DNA of 64,000 nt from Paraburkholderia sp. (GCF_024281035.1 NZ_JAMXLH010000020.1:1-64000); one strand, 5' to 3'. Positions 19,971-28,942 are shown, counted from the stretch's first letter. Program-made: numbers and translations. The notes: generated from the sequence alone by a model not told the origin.

Positions 19971-21347
19971 TCACTGGATCGAGATGACGACTTCTGCTGT
20001 CGCTTTGTATTTTCCGGCGGTGACCTTATCTTGCTTGGGACGAAACGCCTCGAAGGTCGCATTGACCGTGCGCGTGTAGTAGTCCCAGTTGCTGTCCGAG
20101 CCGGTCTGCGTTGTATCCTGGAGCACCGGATACCAGCCGTCCTTGTAGCCGCCCGTCGTGGCGTAACGGTTGGTGAGGAAAAATATCATCCCTTTGTTGC
20201 CTGGCCGGGTCAGCGTGACGCTAACGCCCTTTGCCACATTCTTCTTGCCGTAGCCGTCGGACAACAGATCACTCACGGCGCTTCCGCCCGTTACGAGTCC
20301 CAGTGGTTTTGCGTACCCCACGTTCTCCTCCCGGGCCATGATGCCCATCGCGGTTTGATTCTCGTTCAGTCCGCTACTGAGTTTGCCGAATCCGCTTTCG
20401 CACTGAATGTCGATCGTGATCGGCATCGTCGCCTTCTCGCCGCGTTCGAGCTCTTCCACCGACATCGGTGGAAAACGAACCATCGGCGTCGTATTGCGCA
20501 CGGCACAGGTCACCTTTGCGGTTCGCACGTTGAGATTGTGCTTTGGGTGAATCGCGCCAGGCCAGTGGTGATGCCAGCCCGAAACGTTGCCATTGTGATC
20601 GGCGCCAATGGAGAGACCTGAGCTGGTGATGTTGCCGCTTGCACCGCCCTTGAACGCGACGTACGCAATCGGTTCCATCTTCCAATCCGTTTTTGAACCG
20701 CAGTCCGTGCATTGATACAGATCGACCTTGTAGCGGCTGAAATTCTTCACTTTCACGAGAAACCAGCCCTGCTCATCTTTATCCAGGCCGGTCATCAACC
20801 GCGCTTGCCAGTGGCGCTTCACCACCTGACCCGTGTCCACGTTCGTCACACGCGAGACAATGCCATTCTCCGGAAACTGGTAAGTACCGGGGATACCTGT
20901 CTTGTCGTTCACCTCAGTGCCGCCGGAATTAGGGTTGTCGCCATTTGTCGAGAAGTATTCGTGCATCGCGCCTTCTGAATCGGGAGAGCACCGAAACAAT
21001 ATTTGTTCACCTGTGTAGCCACCGGCGCCGTCGTAGCCCATATCGTCGAGCGATGCGGTGCTGCTTCCGATCAAGTCGCCGTTGTTGGAGAAACTCGTCA
21101 ACTGGACTGTCATCGGATACGCGCCATTACCCGCCTTGTCAGCCGCGCCGCCCCAGGATTTGGCGATGGAGCCGGGTTGCGTATACGTCGATGAGTTCTT
21201 GTCGATGTTTTCGCCGTTGATCTTGTAGCAACCCTTCGAAGTCGATGCAGCCAGGACCGAACCTGGTACGAGTGCCATTGCCAGAAATGCCAGTGTTGCC
21301 GCGCAGGCATTTTGCCGTGCGCGTATTGTCTTTAATCTGATTTTAAT
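19971..21347 (-). CDS. fimbrial adhesin-like protein, paralogue C (start codon ATT or lost)
   Basis: Adhesin plus pilin-like domains as in paralogues A, B and D (GCYKINGE, LFRCSPDS, PGTYQFPEN, VTNVDTGQ, VTCAVRNTTPMVRF, final VVISIQ). The signal peptide KIRLKTIRARQNACAATL continues upstream of the first in-frame ATG (21278). The position aligned with the ATG of paralogue B is ATT at 21347, preceded by GAAGG about 10 nt upstream. No ATG, GTG or TTG exists between the upstream stop and 21278, and starting at 21278 would leave a signal peptide without its basic region. Either AUU is used or translation is impaired. Gives about 458 aa from ATT, 435 aa from ATG. Confidence 0.7.
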   Translation of the reverse strand: MKIRLKTIRARQNACAATLAFLAMALVPGSVLAASTSKGCYKINGENIDKNSSTYTQPGSIAKSWGGAADKAGNGAYPMTVQLTSFSNNGDLIGSSTASLDDMGYDGAGGYTGEQILFRCSPDSEGAMHEYFSTNGDNPNSGGTEVNDKTGIPGTYQFPENGIVSRVTNVDTGQVVKRHWQARLMTGLDKDEQGWFLVKVKNFSRYKVDLYQCTDCGSKTDWKMEPIAYVAFKGGASGNITSSGLSIGADHNGNVSGWHHHWPGAIHPKHNLNVRTAKVTCAVRNTTPMVRFPPMSVEELERGEKATMPITIDIQCESGFGKLSSGLNENQTAMGIMAREENVGYAKPLGLVTGGSAVSDLLSDGYGKKNVAKGVSVTLTRPGNKGMIFFLTNRYATTGGYKDGWYPVLQDTTQTGSDSNWDYYTRTVNATFEAFRPKQDKVTAGKYKATAEVVISIQ

Positions 21348-21400
21348 TTTTACGTTACCTTCAAAAATGCAGAATCAGCGGCGCAATGAGCAGCCGCATC

Positions 21401-21415
21401 TGGCTCCATGAGCCA
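21401..21415. promoter_or_regulatory. perfect 6-bp inverted repeat before adhesin C
   Basis: TGGCTC-CAT-GAGCCA in the 124-bp gap between the second chaperone and adhesin C. The role is unknown; it may be a protein site or a weak hairpin. Confidence 0.3.
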
Positions 21416-21471
21416 ATACCGCGATCTATTTATATTCGGTGAAATGCGTCACGCCGTTACGTATAAACCTC

Positions 21472-22284
21472 TTAGTCGTTGACCGACGCACTCCGCTCAC
21501 TCTCCACCTGGTTGCCATCGTCATCGATCAACGCGAACTTAACCATCGCCTGATCGCCTGCCTGGGCGCGGAGCCTATCCAGTCGAACCGACGCATCAGA
21601 AAACGGCGCGAGCATGTCGACTGCCGCCGGTTGCGATGTATCGCCCACCGAAACATTCAACATGCTGATCGTCGCGTAATACGGCGTTGGGTTGTGCACC
21701 GAAAGCACGAGACCGGCGTTCGCGCCGGTCACCGAAAACGTCAGCCGCTTCGGCAACTCGGTCGCAGGATACGGAAGCTTGTCAACGGGCCGCACGAATA
21801 CTTTGAACTGGGTGCGCATCGTGATCGTCACGGTCTGCGCGTCGCCAAAGTTGTTTTTCGACGTCGATGGAATTTCGTGCAGACTCAGCCAGAACAGCGA
21901 CTCCCGATCAGTCGGCAACGGCGCGCCCGAATTGATCAACCGCAGGTTTTTCCGCTCATGGGCATCCATCCGGAAGATCGGCGGCAGTGCGATGACAGGT
22001 GCAGTCGACTCCTGTGGCGTCGTATGGAGTTCGCCATCGTCGACCCACGCCTGAACCAGCACCGGATACGTGTTGATGTTGACGAGTTGCGCCGATACTT
22101 CGGTGACGTCCGCAGGTATCACAACCCGCGATACCGTCGGCGTCACGCCGGCGATAGCCTGCATCGCACCCGCCGTCGCCGCGTACAGGGCCACGCAGAG
22201 CGACGCACGAATTGCATGGCTGGCCGCGTGCCGGGCGAACCGTGTTTTCACCGGGACAGGCATATGACGTTCGGACATCGACAT
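21472..22284 (-). CDS. second fimbrial periplasmic chaperone
   Basis: PapD/FimC-type chaperone of about 270 aa that would donate a beta strand to fimbrial subunits in the periplasm. The signal peptide runs to about residue 40 (ATAGAMQAIAG). The chaperone signature LPTDRESLFWLSLHEIP is intact, and the usual Arg (VSRVVIP) and Lys (TQFKVFVRP) anchor positions are present. The reading frame extends into adhesin D, but ATGs at 22284 and 22278, just after the adhesin D stop at 22289, are the plausible starts and imply translational coupling. It is only moderately similar to the first chaperone, so it may be dedicated to the adhesins. Confidence 0.88.
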   Translation of the reverse strand: MSMSERHMPVPVKTRFARHAASHAIRASLCVALYAATAGAMQAIAGVTPTVSRVVIPADVTEVSAQLVNINTYPVLVQAWVDDGELHTTPQESTAPVIALPPIFRMDAHERKNLRLINSGAPLPTDRESLFWLSLHEIPSTSKNNFGDAQTVTITMRTQFKVFVRPVDKLPYPATELPKRLTFSVTGANAGLVLSVHNPTPYYATISMLNVSVGDTSQPAAVDMLAPFSDASVRLDRLRAQAGDQAMVKFALIDDDGNQVESERSASVND

Positions 22285-22288
22285 CACA

Positions 22289-23674
22289 TCACTGGATCGA
22301 AATGACGACTTCCGCCGTTGCGTTGTATTTTCCAGGGGTGACCTTATATTGCTTGGGCTTAAACGCCTCGAAGGTTGCATTGACGGTGCGCGTGTAGTAG
22401 TGCCAGTTGGTGTCCGAGCCGGTTTGCGTCGCATCCTGGAGCACCGGATACCAGCCGTCCACGGCGCCGCGCTCCGTGAGGTAACGTTTGGTGAGGAAAT
22501 ACATATCCGACTTGTCCGGCCGGGTCAGCTTGACGCCAACGCCCTTTGCCACATTCAGCTTCTTGCCGTAGCCGTCAGACAGCAGATAGGTCACGGCGTC
22601 TCCCCCCGTCACGAGTGCCAGCGGTTTCGCGCTCGCCGCGTTCTCCTCGCGAGCCATGATGCCCATTGCGGTTTTAAATGCGGCCGTTCCGCTGTCGTTT
22701 TTGACGAAATTTTTTTCACACTGAATGTCGATCGTGATCGGCATCGTGACGCCATGGTAGCTATTGAGCTCCGCCACCGACATGGGTGGAAAACGAATCG
22801 TCGGCGTCGTATTGTGCACGGCGCAGGTCACCGTGTTGATTCGCGTTTTGAGGTCCAGCTTTGGGTTAATCGCGCCAGGCCATTCGTTAGGCCGGCCCGC
22901 ATAGCTGCTGCTGTGGTCGGCGCCGTTTGATAGCCCTGCACTGATCTGGCTATCGTGGGCACTAGATCCGCCCTTGAACGCGACGTAGGCGATCGGCTGC
23001 TTCGCGTCATCGTCTGTTGAACCGCAGCGCTTGCATTGAAAAAGATCGACCTTGTACCGGCTGAAATTCTTCACTTTCACGAGAAACCAATCCTGCTCAT
23101 CTCGATCCACGCCAGACAACGCCCGCATCTTCCAGTTGCGTGTCACCACCTCACCGGTGTCCAGGTTGGTGACACGCGATACGACGTCCTTCTGGGGGAA
23201 CCGGTAGGTACCGGCGATGCCGGATTGCTGGCTAGCGTCCCAGGAGCCGGCCGTGCCGCTGCTGCCGTTTGTCGAGTAGTACTCGTACATCGCGTAGGCT
23301 GCCTCGGGCGAGCACCGAAACAATACCTGCTCGCTTCTGTAGGGATCGCGATTGCCTCCGGCGCCCAGATCGTGGAGCGATGACACGGTGCTTCCGAGCA
23401 AGGCGCCCTCGTTGGAGAAACTCGTGATCTGGATTGTCATGGGATACGCCTCTTTACCTGCCGATTCAACCGCGCCCGTCCAGGGACCATAGGTGAGGCC
23501 GGGTTGCGTATACTTCTCCGAGTCCTTGCTTTCCGTTTTGGTTTCGATCTTCCAGCAACCCGTCTTCTTCGATTGAGCCAGGACCGAACCCGGCACGAGC
23601 ACCATTGCCAGGAGCACCAGCGTTGCCGCCCAAGTAGTTCGCCGCGCGTACATTGTTTCCGGTCCGGTTTTCAT
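22289..23674 (-). CDS. fimbrial adhesin-like protein, paralogue D (nearest the usher)
   Basis: Most divergent of the four paralogues, about 461 aa from the ATG at 23674. An in-frame ATG at 23719 adds 15 non-signal residues; 23674 is preferred because it aligns with paralogue B and follows GTGAAG. The N-terminal domain shows TGCWKIET, LFRCSPEA, GTYRFPQK, VTNLDTGE and FSRYKVDLFQCKRC. The pilin-like C-terminal domain shows VTCAVHNTTPTIRF, MPITIDIQCE and final VVISIQ. It follows the usher by about 75 bp and is followed within 5 bp by the second chaperone, so this is the intact version of the usher-adhesin-chaperone unit whose scraps appear downstream. Confidence 0.82.
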   Translation of the reverse strand: MKTGPETMYARRTTWAATLVLLAMVLVPGSVLAQSKKTGCWKIETKTESKDSEKYTQPGLTYGPWTGAVESAGKEAYPMTIQITSFSNEGALLGSTVSSLHDLGAGGNRDPYRSEQVLFRCSPEAAYAMYEYYSTNGSSGTAGSWDASQQSGIAGTYRFPQKDVVSRVTNLDTGEVVTRNWKMRALSGVDRDEQDWFLVKVKNFSRYKVDLFQCKRCGSTDDDAKQPIAYVAFKGGSSAHDSQISAGLSNGADHSSSYAGRPNEWPGAINPKLDLKTRINTVTCAVHNTTPTIRFPPMSVAELNSYHGVTMPITIDIQCEKNFVKNDSGTAAFKTAMGIMAREENAASAKPLALVTGGDAVTYLLSDGYGKKLNVAKGVGVKLTRPDKSDMYFLTKRYLTERGAVDGWYPVLQDATQTGSDTNWHYYTRTVNATFEAFKPKQYKVTPGKYNATAEVVISIQ

Positions 23675-23751
23675 CTTCACTCGGGCTGGATCGGCTTTAT
23701 TCGAATGGTCAATAAGCATGTCAAAGAATCCATTTGATTAACGCGGGCGTT

Positions 23752-26424
23752 TTATTTTTTCGCAACGAATTTCGTCTGCGGCGGCGATACGCACTGGCCG
23801 TCAAGACGGGCAATCGCCAGGCTGGTTTGCGCTGCATCCAGCCGATAGTCGATCGTGCAACGATCTGTCGACTGGCCGCCCCATTCGGCGATCAGCGTCC
23901 CTTGCGTATCGGGCACGCGCGCATAGACCTGGCTTCCCTGGCCGACAATCCCGATCGTCGTACCGGTGGCGTCTATCACGTTCGCGCCGAGCGGAATCGG
24001 TAACCCTTCGGACGTATTCGCGCGAATGAGCACGGCGTGGCCGGTTCGCGTCGCAAACTTCAGCAACACGGCCGCCCCGGCATACGGCGCGACACGAACC
24101 TCGCTCGTCGTCAGCTCGGCTTTGTGATGAATGCCCTTCGAGTCGAGTGCGACGTCGTTGTTCCGGTAAGGCGTGAGTGACGGCACGATCGCGTACCCGG
24201 AGCGATTGACCTTCACACCGTTTGCGTTGCGCAGCGTTGCGCCTTCCGCGCCTTTTGCTTCGACAAGCCCGAACGTATCGCTCAGGTACGGCCCGAACGT
24301 CACACCACCCGCATGCACGACGGCCGCGCCGCGTAGATTCGCGCCTGCCTGCCAGAAACCGCTGCCTTGCGATGCGCTCACGCCGGCCTGAACCGCGGAG
24401 AAGTTGTGCTGCAAGGCGCCGCTCACAGTCGGTTGCCCGCCTTCCGTTGTACCCGCAACATTTACGCCATAGCTCAACGGTTGCGTTTCGCCGATCGCGC
24501 CGTTCATGGACACTTGATAAGACGCGCCTCGATTGCTGCCGCTGGCGATGCTGCTGGAAACGGTCGGAGAGCGCGAACTCCGGCCGAGCGGAATGGAGAC
24601 CGTCGCCATGACCGCCGTATCGCCGCGGTACGTCCGGCGCGCGACGAAGGGCGAGCCGCTGCCGATAACAGGGTCGCTGCTGCTGTCGAGCGAGAGATAG
24701 CGCTGGCGGACGACCGAAATCGCGTAGTCGATCGACTTGACGTGGTTGCTGTAGCTGATCTGATACTGCGTGTCGCGCGAGCTCGATTTGTAGTAGCCGC
24801 TTGCCGATGCGGACAACAACACGGTGCCGTAGCGGCCAAGGCCCTGGTTGATGTTCGCAGTGAGGCGATCGCGTTGCCGGTAGGTGCTCGATCGCCAGGT
24901 CCGGCCATCCTGGTAGGCGGCGCGCGCGCCGAGCGCATCGAGCAGGTCGCGATAGCCGCTGGACGAGTAACGGTATGCTGTCACGGCAAATGTCGTATGC
25001 GTCGGCTGCAGCGTATGGCTGTGGCTGAGGGTGGTCTGCCAGCCATGCACGCGCTTGCCGGTTTCGTCGAACGCATTCGACCATATGACATTAGCGGCGA
25101 ACGTGCCGACTGACGTGCCCTGCACAGCGCCGACAAGCGCCGACTGATAGCCCGTGGCCACACGCAAGGCGCCATTGACCGTGAGCGTGTTGGTCAATCC
25201 GCGTTCATAGGCGAGATCGGCGAACACGGCTTTTGCGCCTTCGATCTGCCGCACCCGGCCCAGTGTGATGCCGTAGCGCCACATGCCAGGCCGCAGCGAA
25301 GTGACGGCGGCCAGGAGCGGTACTTTGAACGAGGATTCCTGACCGTCGGCTTCATACACGCGGACGACCAGATCGCCGTAATAGCCGGTCGGCTGGAGAT
25401 CGTCGATCACGAACGGACCGGGTGCGACCGTCGTCTGATAGATCACGTTGCCGTTCTGGCTCACGACCACACGTGCGTTGGTCCGGGCGATACCCTTGGC
25501 GGTGGGCGCATAGCCGAGCATCGAATCGGGCAGCATCCGCTCGTCCGATTCGAGATGAACGCCGGTATAGGCGACCGGGCTGAGCAGGCTATTCGTATAG
25601 CTCTGACCCAGTTCGAGCTTGCTGCCGATCGAAACCAGCGGCCGTTCGGCGTACGCGCGGATATTGTTCCAGGTGGTGGTGTTCCGCCCGGAGCCGCCGG
25701 AGTAGGTGAGCGTACCCTGCTCGCGAAGGCGCCACAGCCCGACGTTTATGCCGGACTGGGTTCCGACATAAAGCGAGTGAAAGAGATTCCGGGTGGTCGA
25801 CGCCGTGTAGTAGTTCGAGTCATAGTTGACGTATCCCATCGTCCGGCCAGCGTCGAGGTTGGCCGGATCGACTGCGCCGCGTGCCGTGCGCTTCATCTGA
25901 TTGAGCGGTACGTCGAGGTCGAGACGCAGGTGCGGCAGATTGAACGTTGCGGACGCACCGGGCACGCGTGTCGCGAGCGGTGCGCATGGCTGCTGTCCAA
26001 CGGCGGCGCCTGCGTTCTCGCTGCGCACGATTACACCACTCGATTCCAGAAGCGCGTCGCTCAGGCACGGGCGAACCTCATCGTCGTTGTCCTCCCGGCG
26101 AAACTCGACTGCCTGACTCGCCAGAAAAACTTTATTGACGTAAATGTCAACCCGATATTCACCCGGCTCGACCGTATTGGGCTTATTAAAGCGCTCAATA
26201 TCGGCCACGCCAATCGGCGATCCGACCAGCAGCGAACTGTCGAAACCGAAAGCGTCGGGCGAGTCATTGGACGAGGGCACATCGTTTGGCGCTGCTACAC
26301 TTACCGCGTGACTTGTCGTGGTGAAGAGTGCGAATGTGGCGCAAAACAGGGACGAACGGAGCAGGACTTTCTTCTTGACTGACCGACGTGAGGATGTGCG
26401 TTTGGGATGTCGTCTATAAGACAT
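23752..26424 (-). CDS. fimbrial outer membrane usher
   Basis: FimD/PapC-type usher of 890 aa, full length. It forms the outer-membrane pore that takes chaperone-subunit complexes and extrudes the fibre. After an Arg/Lys-rich signal region (cleavage near TTSHAVS) comes the N-terminal chaperone-binding domain (about 60-180, GEYRVDIYVN, CLSDALLESSGV), a beta-barrel with plug (ARVVVSQNGNVIYQTTVAPG), and C-terminal domains ending in a Cys pair (DRCTIDYRLD, ARLDGQC). The ATG starts one base after the TGA of the first chaperone, so translation is probably coupled. Confidence 0.94.
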   Translation of the reverse strand: MSYRRHPKRTSSRRSVKKKVLLRSSLFCATFALFTTTSHAVSVAAPNDVPSSNDSPDAFGFDSSLLVGSPIGVADIERFNKPNTVEPGEYRVDIYVNKVFLASQAVEFRREDNDDEVRPCLSDALLESSGVIVRSENAGAAVGQQPCAPLATRVPGASATFNLPHLRLDLDVPLNQMKRTARGAVDPANLDAGRTMGYVNYDSNYYTASTTRNLFHSLYVGTQSGINVGLWRLREQGTLTYSGGSGRNTTTWNNIRAYAERPLVSIGSKLELGQSYTNSLLSPVAYTGVHLESDERMLPDSMLGYAPTAKGIARTNARVVVSQNGNVIYQTTVAPGPFVIDDLQPTGYYGDLVVRVYEADGQESSFKVPLLAAVTSLRPGMWRYGITLGRVRQIEGAKAVFADLAYERGLTNTLTVNGALRVATGYQSALVGAVQGTSVGTFAANVIWSNAFDETGKRVHGWQTTLSHSHTLQPTHTTFAVTAYRYSSSGYRDLLDALGARAAYQDGRTWRSSTYRQRDRLTANINQGLGRYGTVLLSASASGYYKSSSRDTQYQISYSNHVKSIDYAISVVRQRYLSLDSSSDPVIGSGSPFVARRTYRGDTAVMATVSIPLGRSSRSPTVSSSIASGSNRGASYQVSMNGAIGETQPLSYGVNVAGTTEGGQPTVSGALQHNFSAVQAGVSASQGSGFWQAGANLRGAAVVHAGGVTFGPYLSDTFGLVEAKGAEGATLRNANGVKVNRSGYAIVPSLTPYRNNDVALDSKGIHHKAELTTSEVRVAPYAGAAVLLKFATRTGHAVLIRANTSEGLPIPLGANVIDATGTTIGIVGQGSQVYARVPDTQGTLIAEWGGQSTDRCTIDYRLDAAQTSLAIARLDGQCVSPPQTKFVAKK

Positions 26425-26425
26425 C

Positions 26426-27220
26426 TCATTTCAGGTCGGGGATTGCAGCTTTATATTCTGCATCCCTGACTGCGCCGTAATCGTCAATATATCGAACACT
26501 AACATGGACGATTTCCCCGTTGAGTGGACAATTTCCCTTTACGCTCCATTCGCGGCTTGAGTGCGGCGCGATCATGTCGGGTTCGAATGTCGCAGTGTGT
26601 GAGCCGCACTTAAGTTTTCCCTCGACGAGCGATACGTAATAGCCCGACCCGTTATCTGCAACTATTTTTTCGCTCCCTGCTTTACCTGCGGTGAAATGAA
26701 AACCAAGCGTTTCGTGTGCCAGCGCCGGATCGCCCACGATTTCAGCCGGACGATAAAAAAGCTTGATCCGGTTGCGCAGCAGCAGGGTCATCCTGTTTCT
26801 GTCCGCGACGCTCGCGCCCACGGACGGAATCTGCAACGTATTCAGATAGAACAGCGTCTCTCGATCCTTCGGCAAGGCTTCACCGACGAACACGAGCCGC
26901 ACCGCGTGACCACTGTTCGGTTCGATACGGAAGACCGGCGGACTCACGACAAAAGGCGCGTTCGCCGTAGTCGGGGTGGAACTGGCGTCCCCTGTATCGA
27001 CCCAGACTTGCATCACGCTGGGGGTCTCGTCGCGGTTCGTCAACCGGAGTGTTTGCTCGCTCGCACTCCCGTTGTAGATCACACGGGAATGGGGCAGCAC
27101 GACGCTGCCCCAGGCCGTTCCCGCGAAAACGCTGGAAGCGAGCAGTGCGATCGCAAGCGACACATTTGAACTGACCCGCCCCACAGCGCCTCTCCGACGT
27201 ATCTGTTTTTTGTGTGACAC
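26426..27220 (-). CDS. fimbrial periplasmic chaperone
   Basis: PapD/FimC-family chaperone of 264 aa. The signal peptide ends near GTAWGS, and two Ig-like domains follow. The signature LPKDRETLFYLNTLQIP is clear, with the subunit-binding Arg (LPHSRVIYNG) and Lys (NRIKLFYRP) in their usual places. It starts 5 bp after the pilin stop and is one base from the usher, so pilin, chaperone and usher form a tight operon. It probably serves the major pilin. Confidence 0.94.
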   Translation of the reverse strand: MSHKKQIRRRGAVGRVSSNVSLAIALLASSVFAGTAWGSVVLPHSRVIYNGSASEQTLRLTNRDETPSVMQVWVDTGDASSTPTTANAPFVVSPPVFRIEPNSGHAVRLVFVGEALPKDRETLFYLNTLQIPSVGASVADRNRMTLLLRNRIKLFYRPAEIVGDPALAHETLGFHFTAGKAGSEKIVADNGSGYYVSLVEGKLKCGSHTATFEPDMIAPHSSREWSVKGNCPLNGEIVHVSVRYIDDYGAVRDAEYKAAIPDLK

Positions 27221-27225
27221 AGCTT

Positions 27226-27768
27226 TTACTGATAGCTAAGCATGTACTGCACGTTGCCGTTCACCGCACCGGCCGTGGCTTTGCCTTCAGAGAAGTACTG
27301 GACGGCGAAATCGTACGATGCATTTTCCTCGCCCTTCTTCAGCGTGAGGCCGGACGCGGTGTGGCCGCCCTTGCTCAGATCGAACGGCGCGCTCGATTTG
27401 GCGGGATCGAACAGTTGCAGCGCCACTAGTGTGGCAGCGCTGGTACCCGTCGCCGTGTTTTGGAGATTGCCGCCCGAGAGCTGGTTTCCGACGAACACGG
27501 TCTTGATTGCCTTATCCGCCGTCTCCGCTTTGCAGCCGCTCACGCTGATGGTGAAGTTCGTCTTGCCGGCGACCTTATTTGCCGTGTCCAGTTCGGATGC
27601 CGAAACGGTCGGAAGCAGCACAGTCGGATTGGCGTTCGAGCCGTTGATCGCGACGTTACAGGTTTGGTCCGTGACTTCGCCGACGAAGTTGATCGTGTTT
27701 CCGCTTGCTGCAAACGCAGCCGGGATCGGAGCGACGGCAACGACCAGCGCGATGAGTGTCTTCTTCAT
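27226..27768 (-). CDS. type 1-like fimbrial major subunit
   Basis: Pilin of 180 aa, a typical length. Signal peptide MKKTLIALVVAVAPIPAAFA, then a mature domain with GEVTDQTCNV near the start and a second Cys in ISVSGCKAE, the conserved disulfide pair of FimA-type pilins. The C-terminus VQYMLSYQ ends in the beta-zipper motif used for chaperone binding. It is first in the operon, so it is probably the main shaft subunit. No switch-type invertible promoter or recombinase gene is visible nearby. Confidence 0.93.
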   Translation of the reverse strand: MKKTLIALVVAVAPIPAAFAASGNTINFVGEVTDQTCNVAINGSNANPTVLLPTVSASELDTANKVAGKTNFTISVSGCKAETADKAIKTVFVGNQLSGGNLQNTATGTSAATLVALQLFDPAKSSAPFDLSKGGHTASGLTLKKGEENASYDFAVQYFSEGKATAGAVNGNVQYMLSYQ

Positions 27769-27917
27769 GAGGGTGCCTATTAATGAGGGTTGGAATGGAC
27801 TGCGAGAAAACCCAATTCCATAAAGTTCGCATTACTTAATTTGAATATCTCAGAGGCGTCGTGCAGCGATCCCATTAGACCGGCCTCTGTCAACTCGGAG
27901 CGTATAGTAACAGAGAT

Positions 27918-27930
27918 TTACAAAATGTAA
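27918..27930. promoter_or_regulatory. inverted repeat in the fimbrial promoter region
   Basis: TTACA-AAA-TGTAA lies about 150 bp upstream of the pilin start. On the minus strand TACTAT follows at about the distance expected for a -10 element. This AT-rich stretch is the best candidate promoter/operator for the fimbrial operon; the call is tentative. Confidence 0.35.
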
Positions 27931-28210
27931 TGTGAAAGAAGGTTAATCGTAAGACGCGGGTTTGGGCGCTGCCGGAGGGCCGAAGGCAGCGGAGGCTGGC
28001 GGCCCAATGCCTGATCTGCCGCGTCAGCGGCTTAGGTACAAGCTGAGTTATCTTGATTTAATCGGCCGTGCTAAAACGGGGTGCGACGGTCTTTTTTGTG
28101 GTCGAATTGAGCGGTATTTATTAGGGGCTGATGCTTCTGTTTATTTAAACGCGCTAATCGAGATATTCAAAATAATTTGGTGAGTGTTAATTCCTGATTC
28201 CAACCCGTCT
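27931..28210. other. low-GC intergenic DNA upstream of the fimbrial operon
   Basis: 280 bp containing a clearly AT-rich part (28030-28200) unlike the surroundings. An open frame at 27962-28183 (73 codons, non-ATG start) has no ribosome site or known homologue by eye and is not called. It may be a boundary of acquired DNA. Confidence 0.4.
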
Positions 28211-28525
28211 CTATTGCCACTCCGCGACACCGCGATGACGCGAGCAGGTGCCCGAGCGATGCTGGCTGAAGCTGTACGTCCCGTCGCGACACCTTGCGGT
28301 GGCACCGGCCGGCACGCCGCCGTTTCGGGAGTGAGCCGGCGAATGCACTTCGTGCCCGTCGCGGTTCACGTAGTGACCGTGCTCCTGGAGTTGAGACTCG
28401 TCGGGAGAGGAGGGCTGGTAGGCGTGGGCGGCGCTCGCGAGCGCCAGCAATGCCACGAGGCTGCAGCAACGGACTGCGGCAAGCATAGATGCGGCATTGC
28501 TGCTACCACTGAGGCTGATCCCCAT
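28211..28525 (-). CDS. DUF3761 domain-containing secreted protein
   Basis: 104 aa with a signal peptide (hydrophobic core LVALLALASAAHA) followed by the DUF3761 block: GHYVNRDGHEVHSPAHS, VPAGATARCRDGTYSFSQHR and GTCSRHRGVAEW. The paired Cys and many His residues are typical of this family; the function is unknown. GGGAAGAG precedes the ATG at 28525. An internal ATG at 28486 would also give a usable signal peptide. It is unrelated to the fimbrial genes but lies on the same strand. Confidence 0.85.
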   Translation of the reverse strand: MGISLSGSSNAASMLAAVRCCSLVALLALASAAHAYQPSSPDESQLQEHGHYVNRDGHEVHSPAHSRNGGVPAGATARCRDGTYSFSQHRSGTCSRHRGVAEWQ

Positions 28526-28801
28526 TATTCTCTTCCCCGTTCTGGTTTTATTTCACTCGCACGTCCGGCTCGCCCGCGGCCCGACTCAACGAGCGTCATG
28601 CTACGCCCATTGAAGACGTGGAGGTATCGCTTTCCATAGTCGCTGTCTGATGGTCCGGTTTAATTCGCCGTGTAAGGTGCCCGAGAGTGACGAAGCTTGG
28701 CTGCCCGGAGTTTGCTAAGGGATGCAGAATAAACGGGGCATGGGCACGGGGAATACTACGAAATTCCGGCCAGACAAGGTGCTGGTTCTTCGATCTGCGC
28801 G

Positions 28802-28924
28802 CTACTGTTCGTAGGTCGGTTTCACGTGTACTGCGAGCAGTTTCTCCAACTTGTCCACCGCCTTGCGCGCCTTGCTGAACATCTCGCGCAAATCGTAGCG
28901 GCGCAGCGGTGGGTTCTTTCTCAT
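28802..28924 (-). CDS. possible 40-codon basic protein
   Basis: Short minus-strand frame beginning MRKNPPLRRYDLREMFSKAR, rich in Lys/Arg and with a helix-forming, coiled-coil-like middle (KAVDKLEKLL). Codon use looks genuine (GC-rich third positions), but I recognise no family and see no strong ribosome site. It could be a fragment of a larger lost gene. It lies just before and divergent to the methyltransferase gene. Confidence 0.3.
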   Translation of the reverse strand: MRKNPPLRRYDLREMFSKARKAVDKLEKLLAVHVKPTYEQ

Positions 28925-28942
28925 CAATGTGGACTACCTGAC

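Noticed and set aside
19758..20621. 287-codon plus-strand frame over adhesin C
   Set aside because: Most of it is the reverse strand of a clear adhesin gene. Only the short transposase tail in another frame (19811-19906) is meaningful.
16380..27768. CRISPR array or phase-variation invertible element in the fimbrial region
   Set aside because: The repeats are gene-sized paralogues, not short spaced repeats. No recombinase gene or promoter-flanking inverted repeats typical of fim switches were found.
27962..28183. 73-codon plus-strand frame in AT-rich DNA
   Set aside because: Non-ATG start, no ribosome site and no recognisable family.
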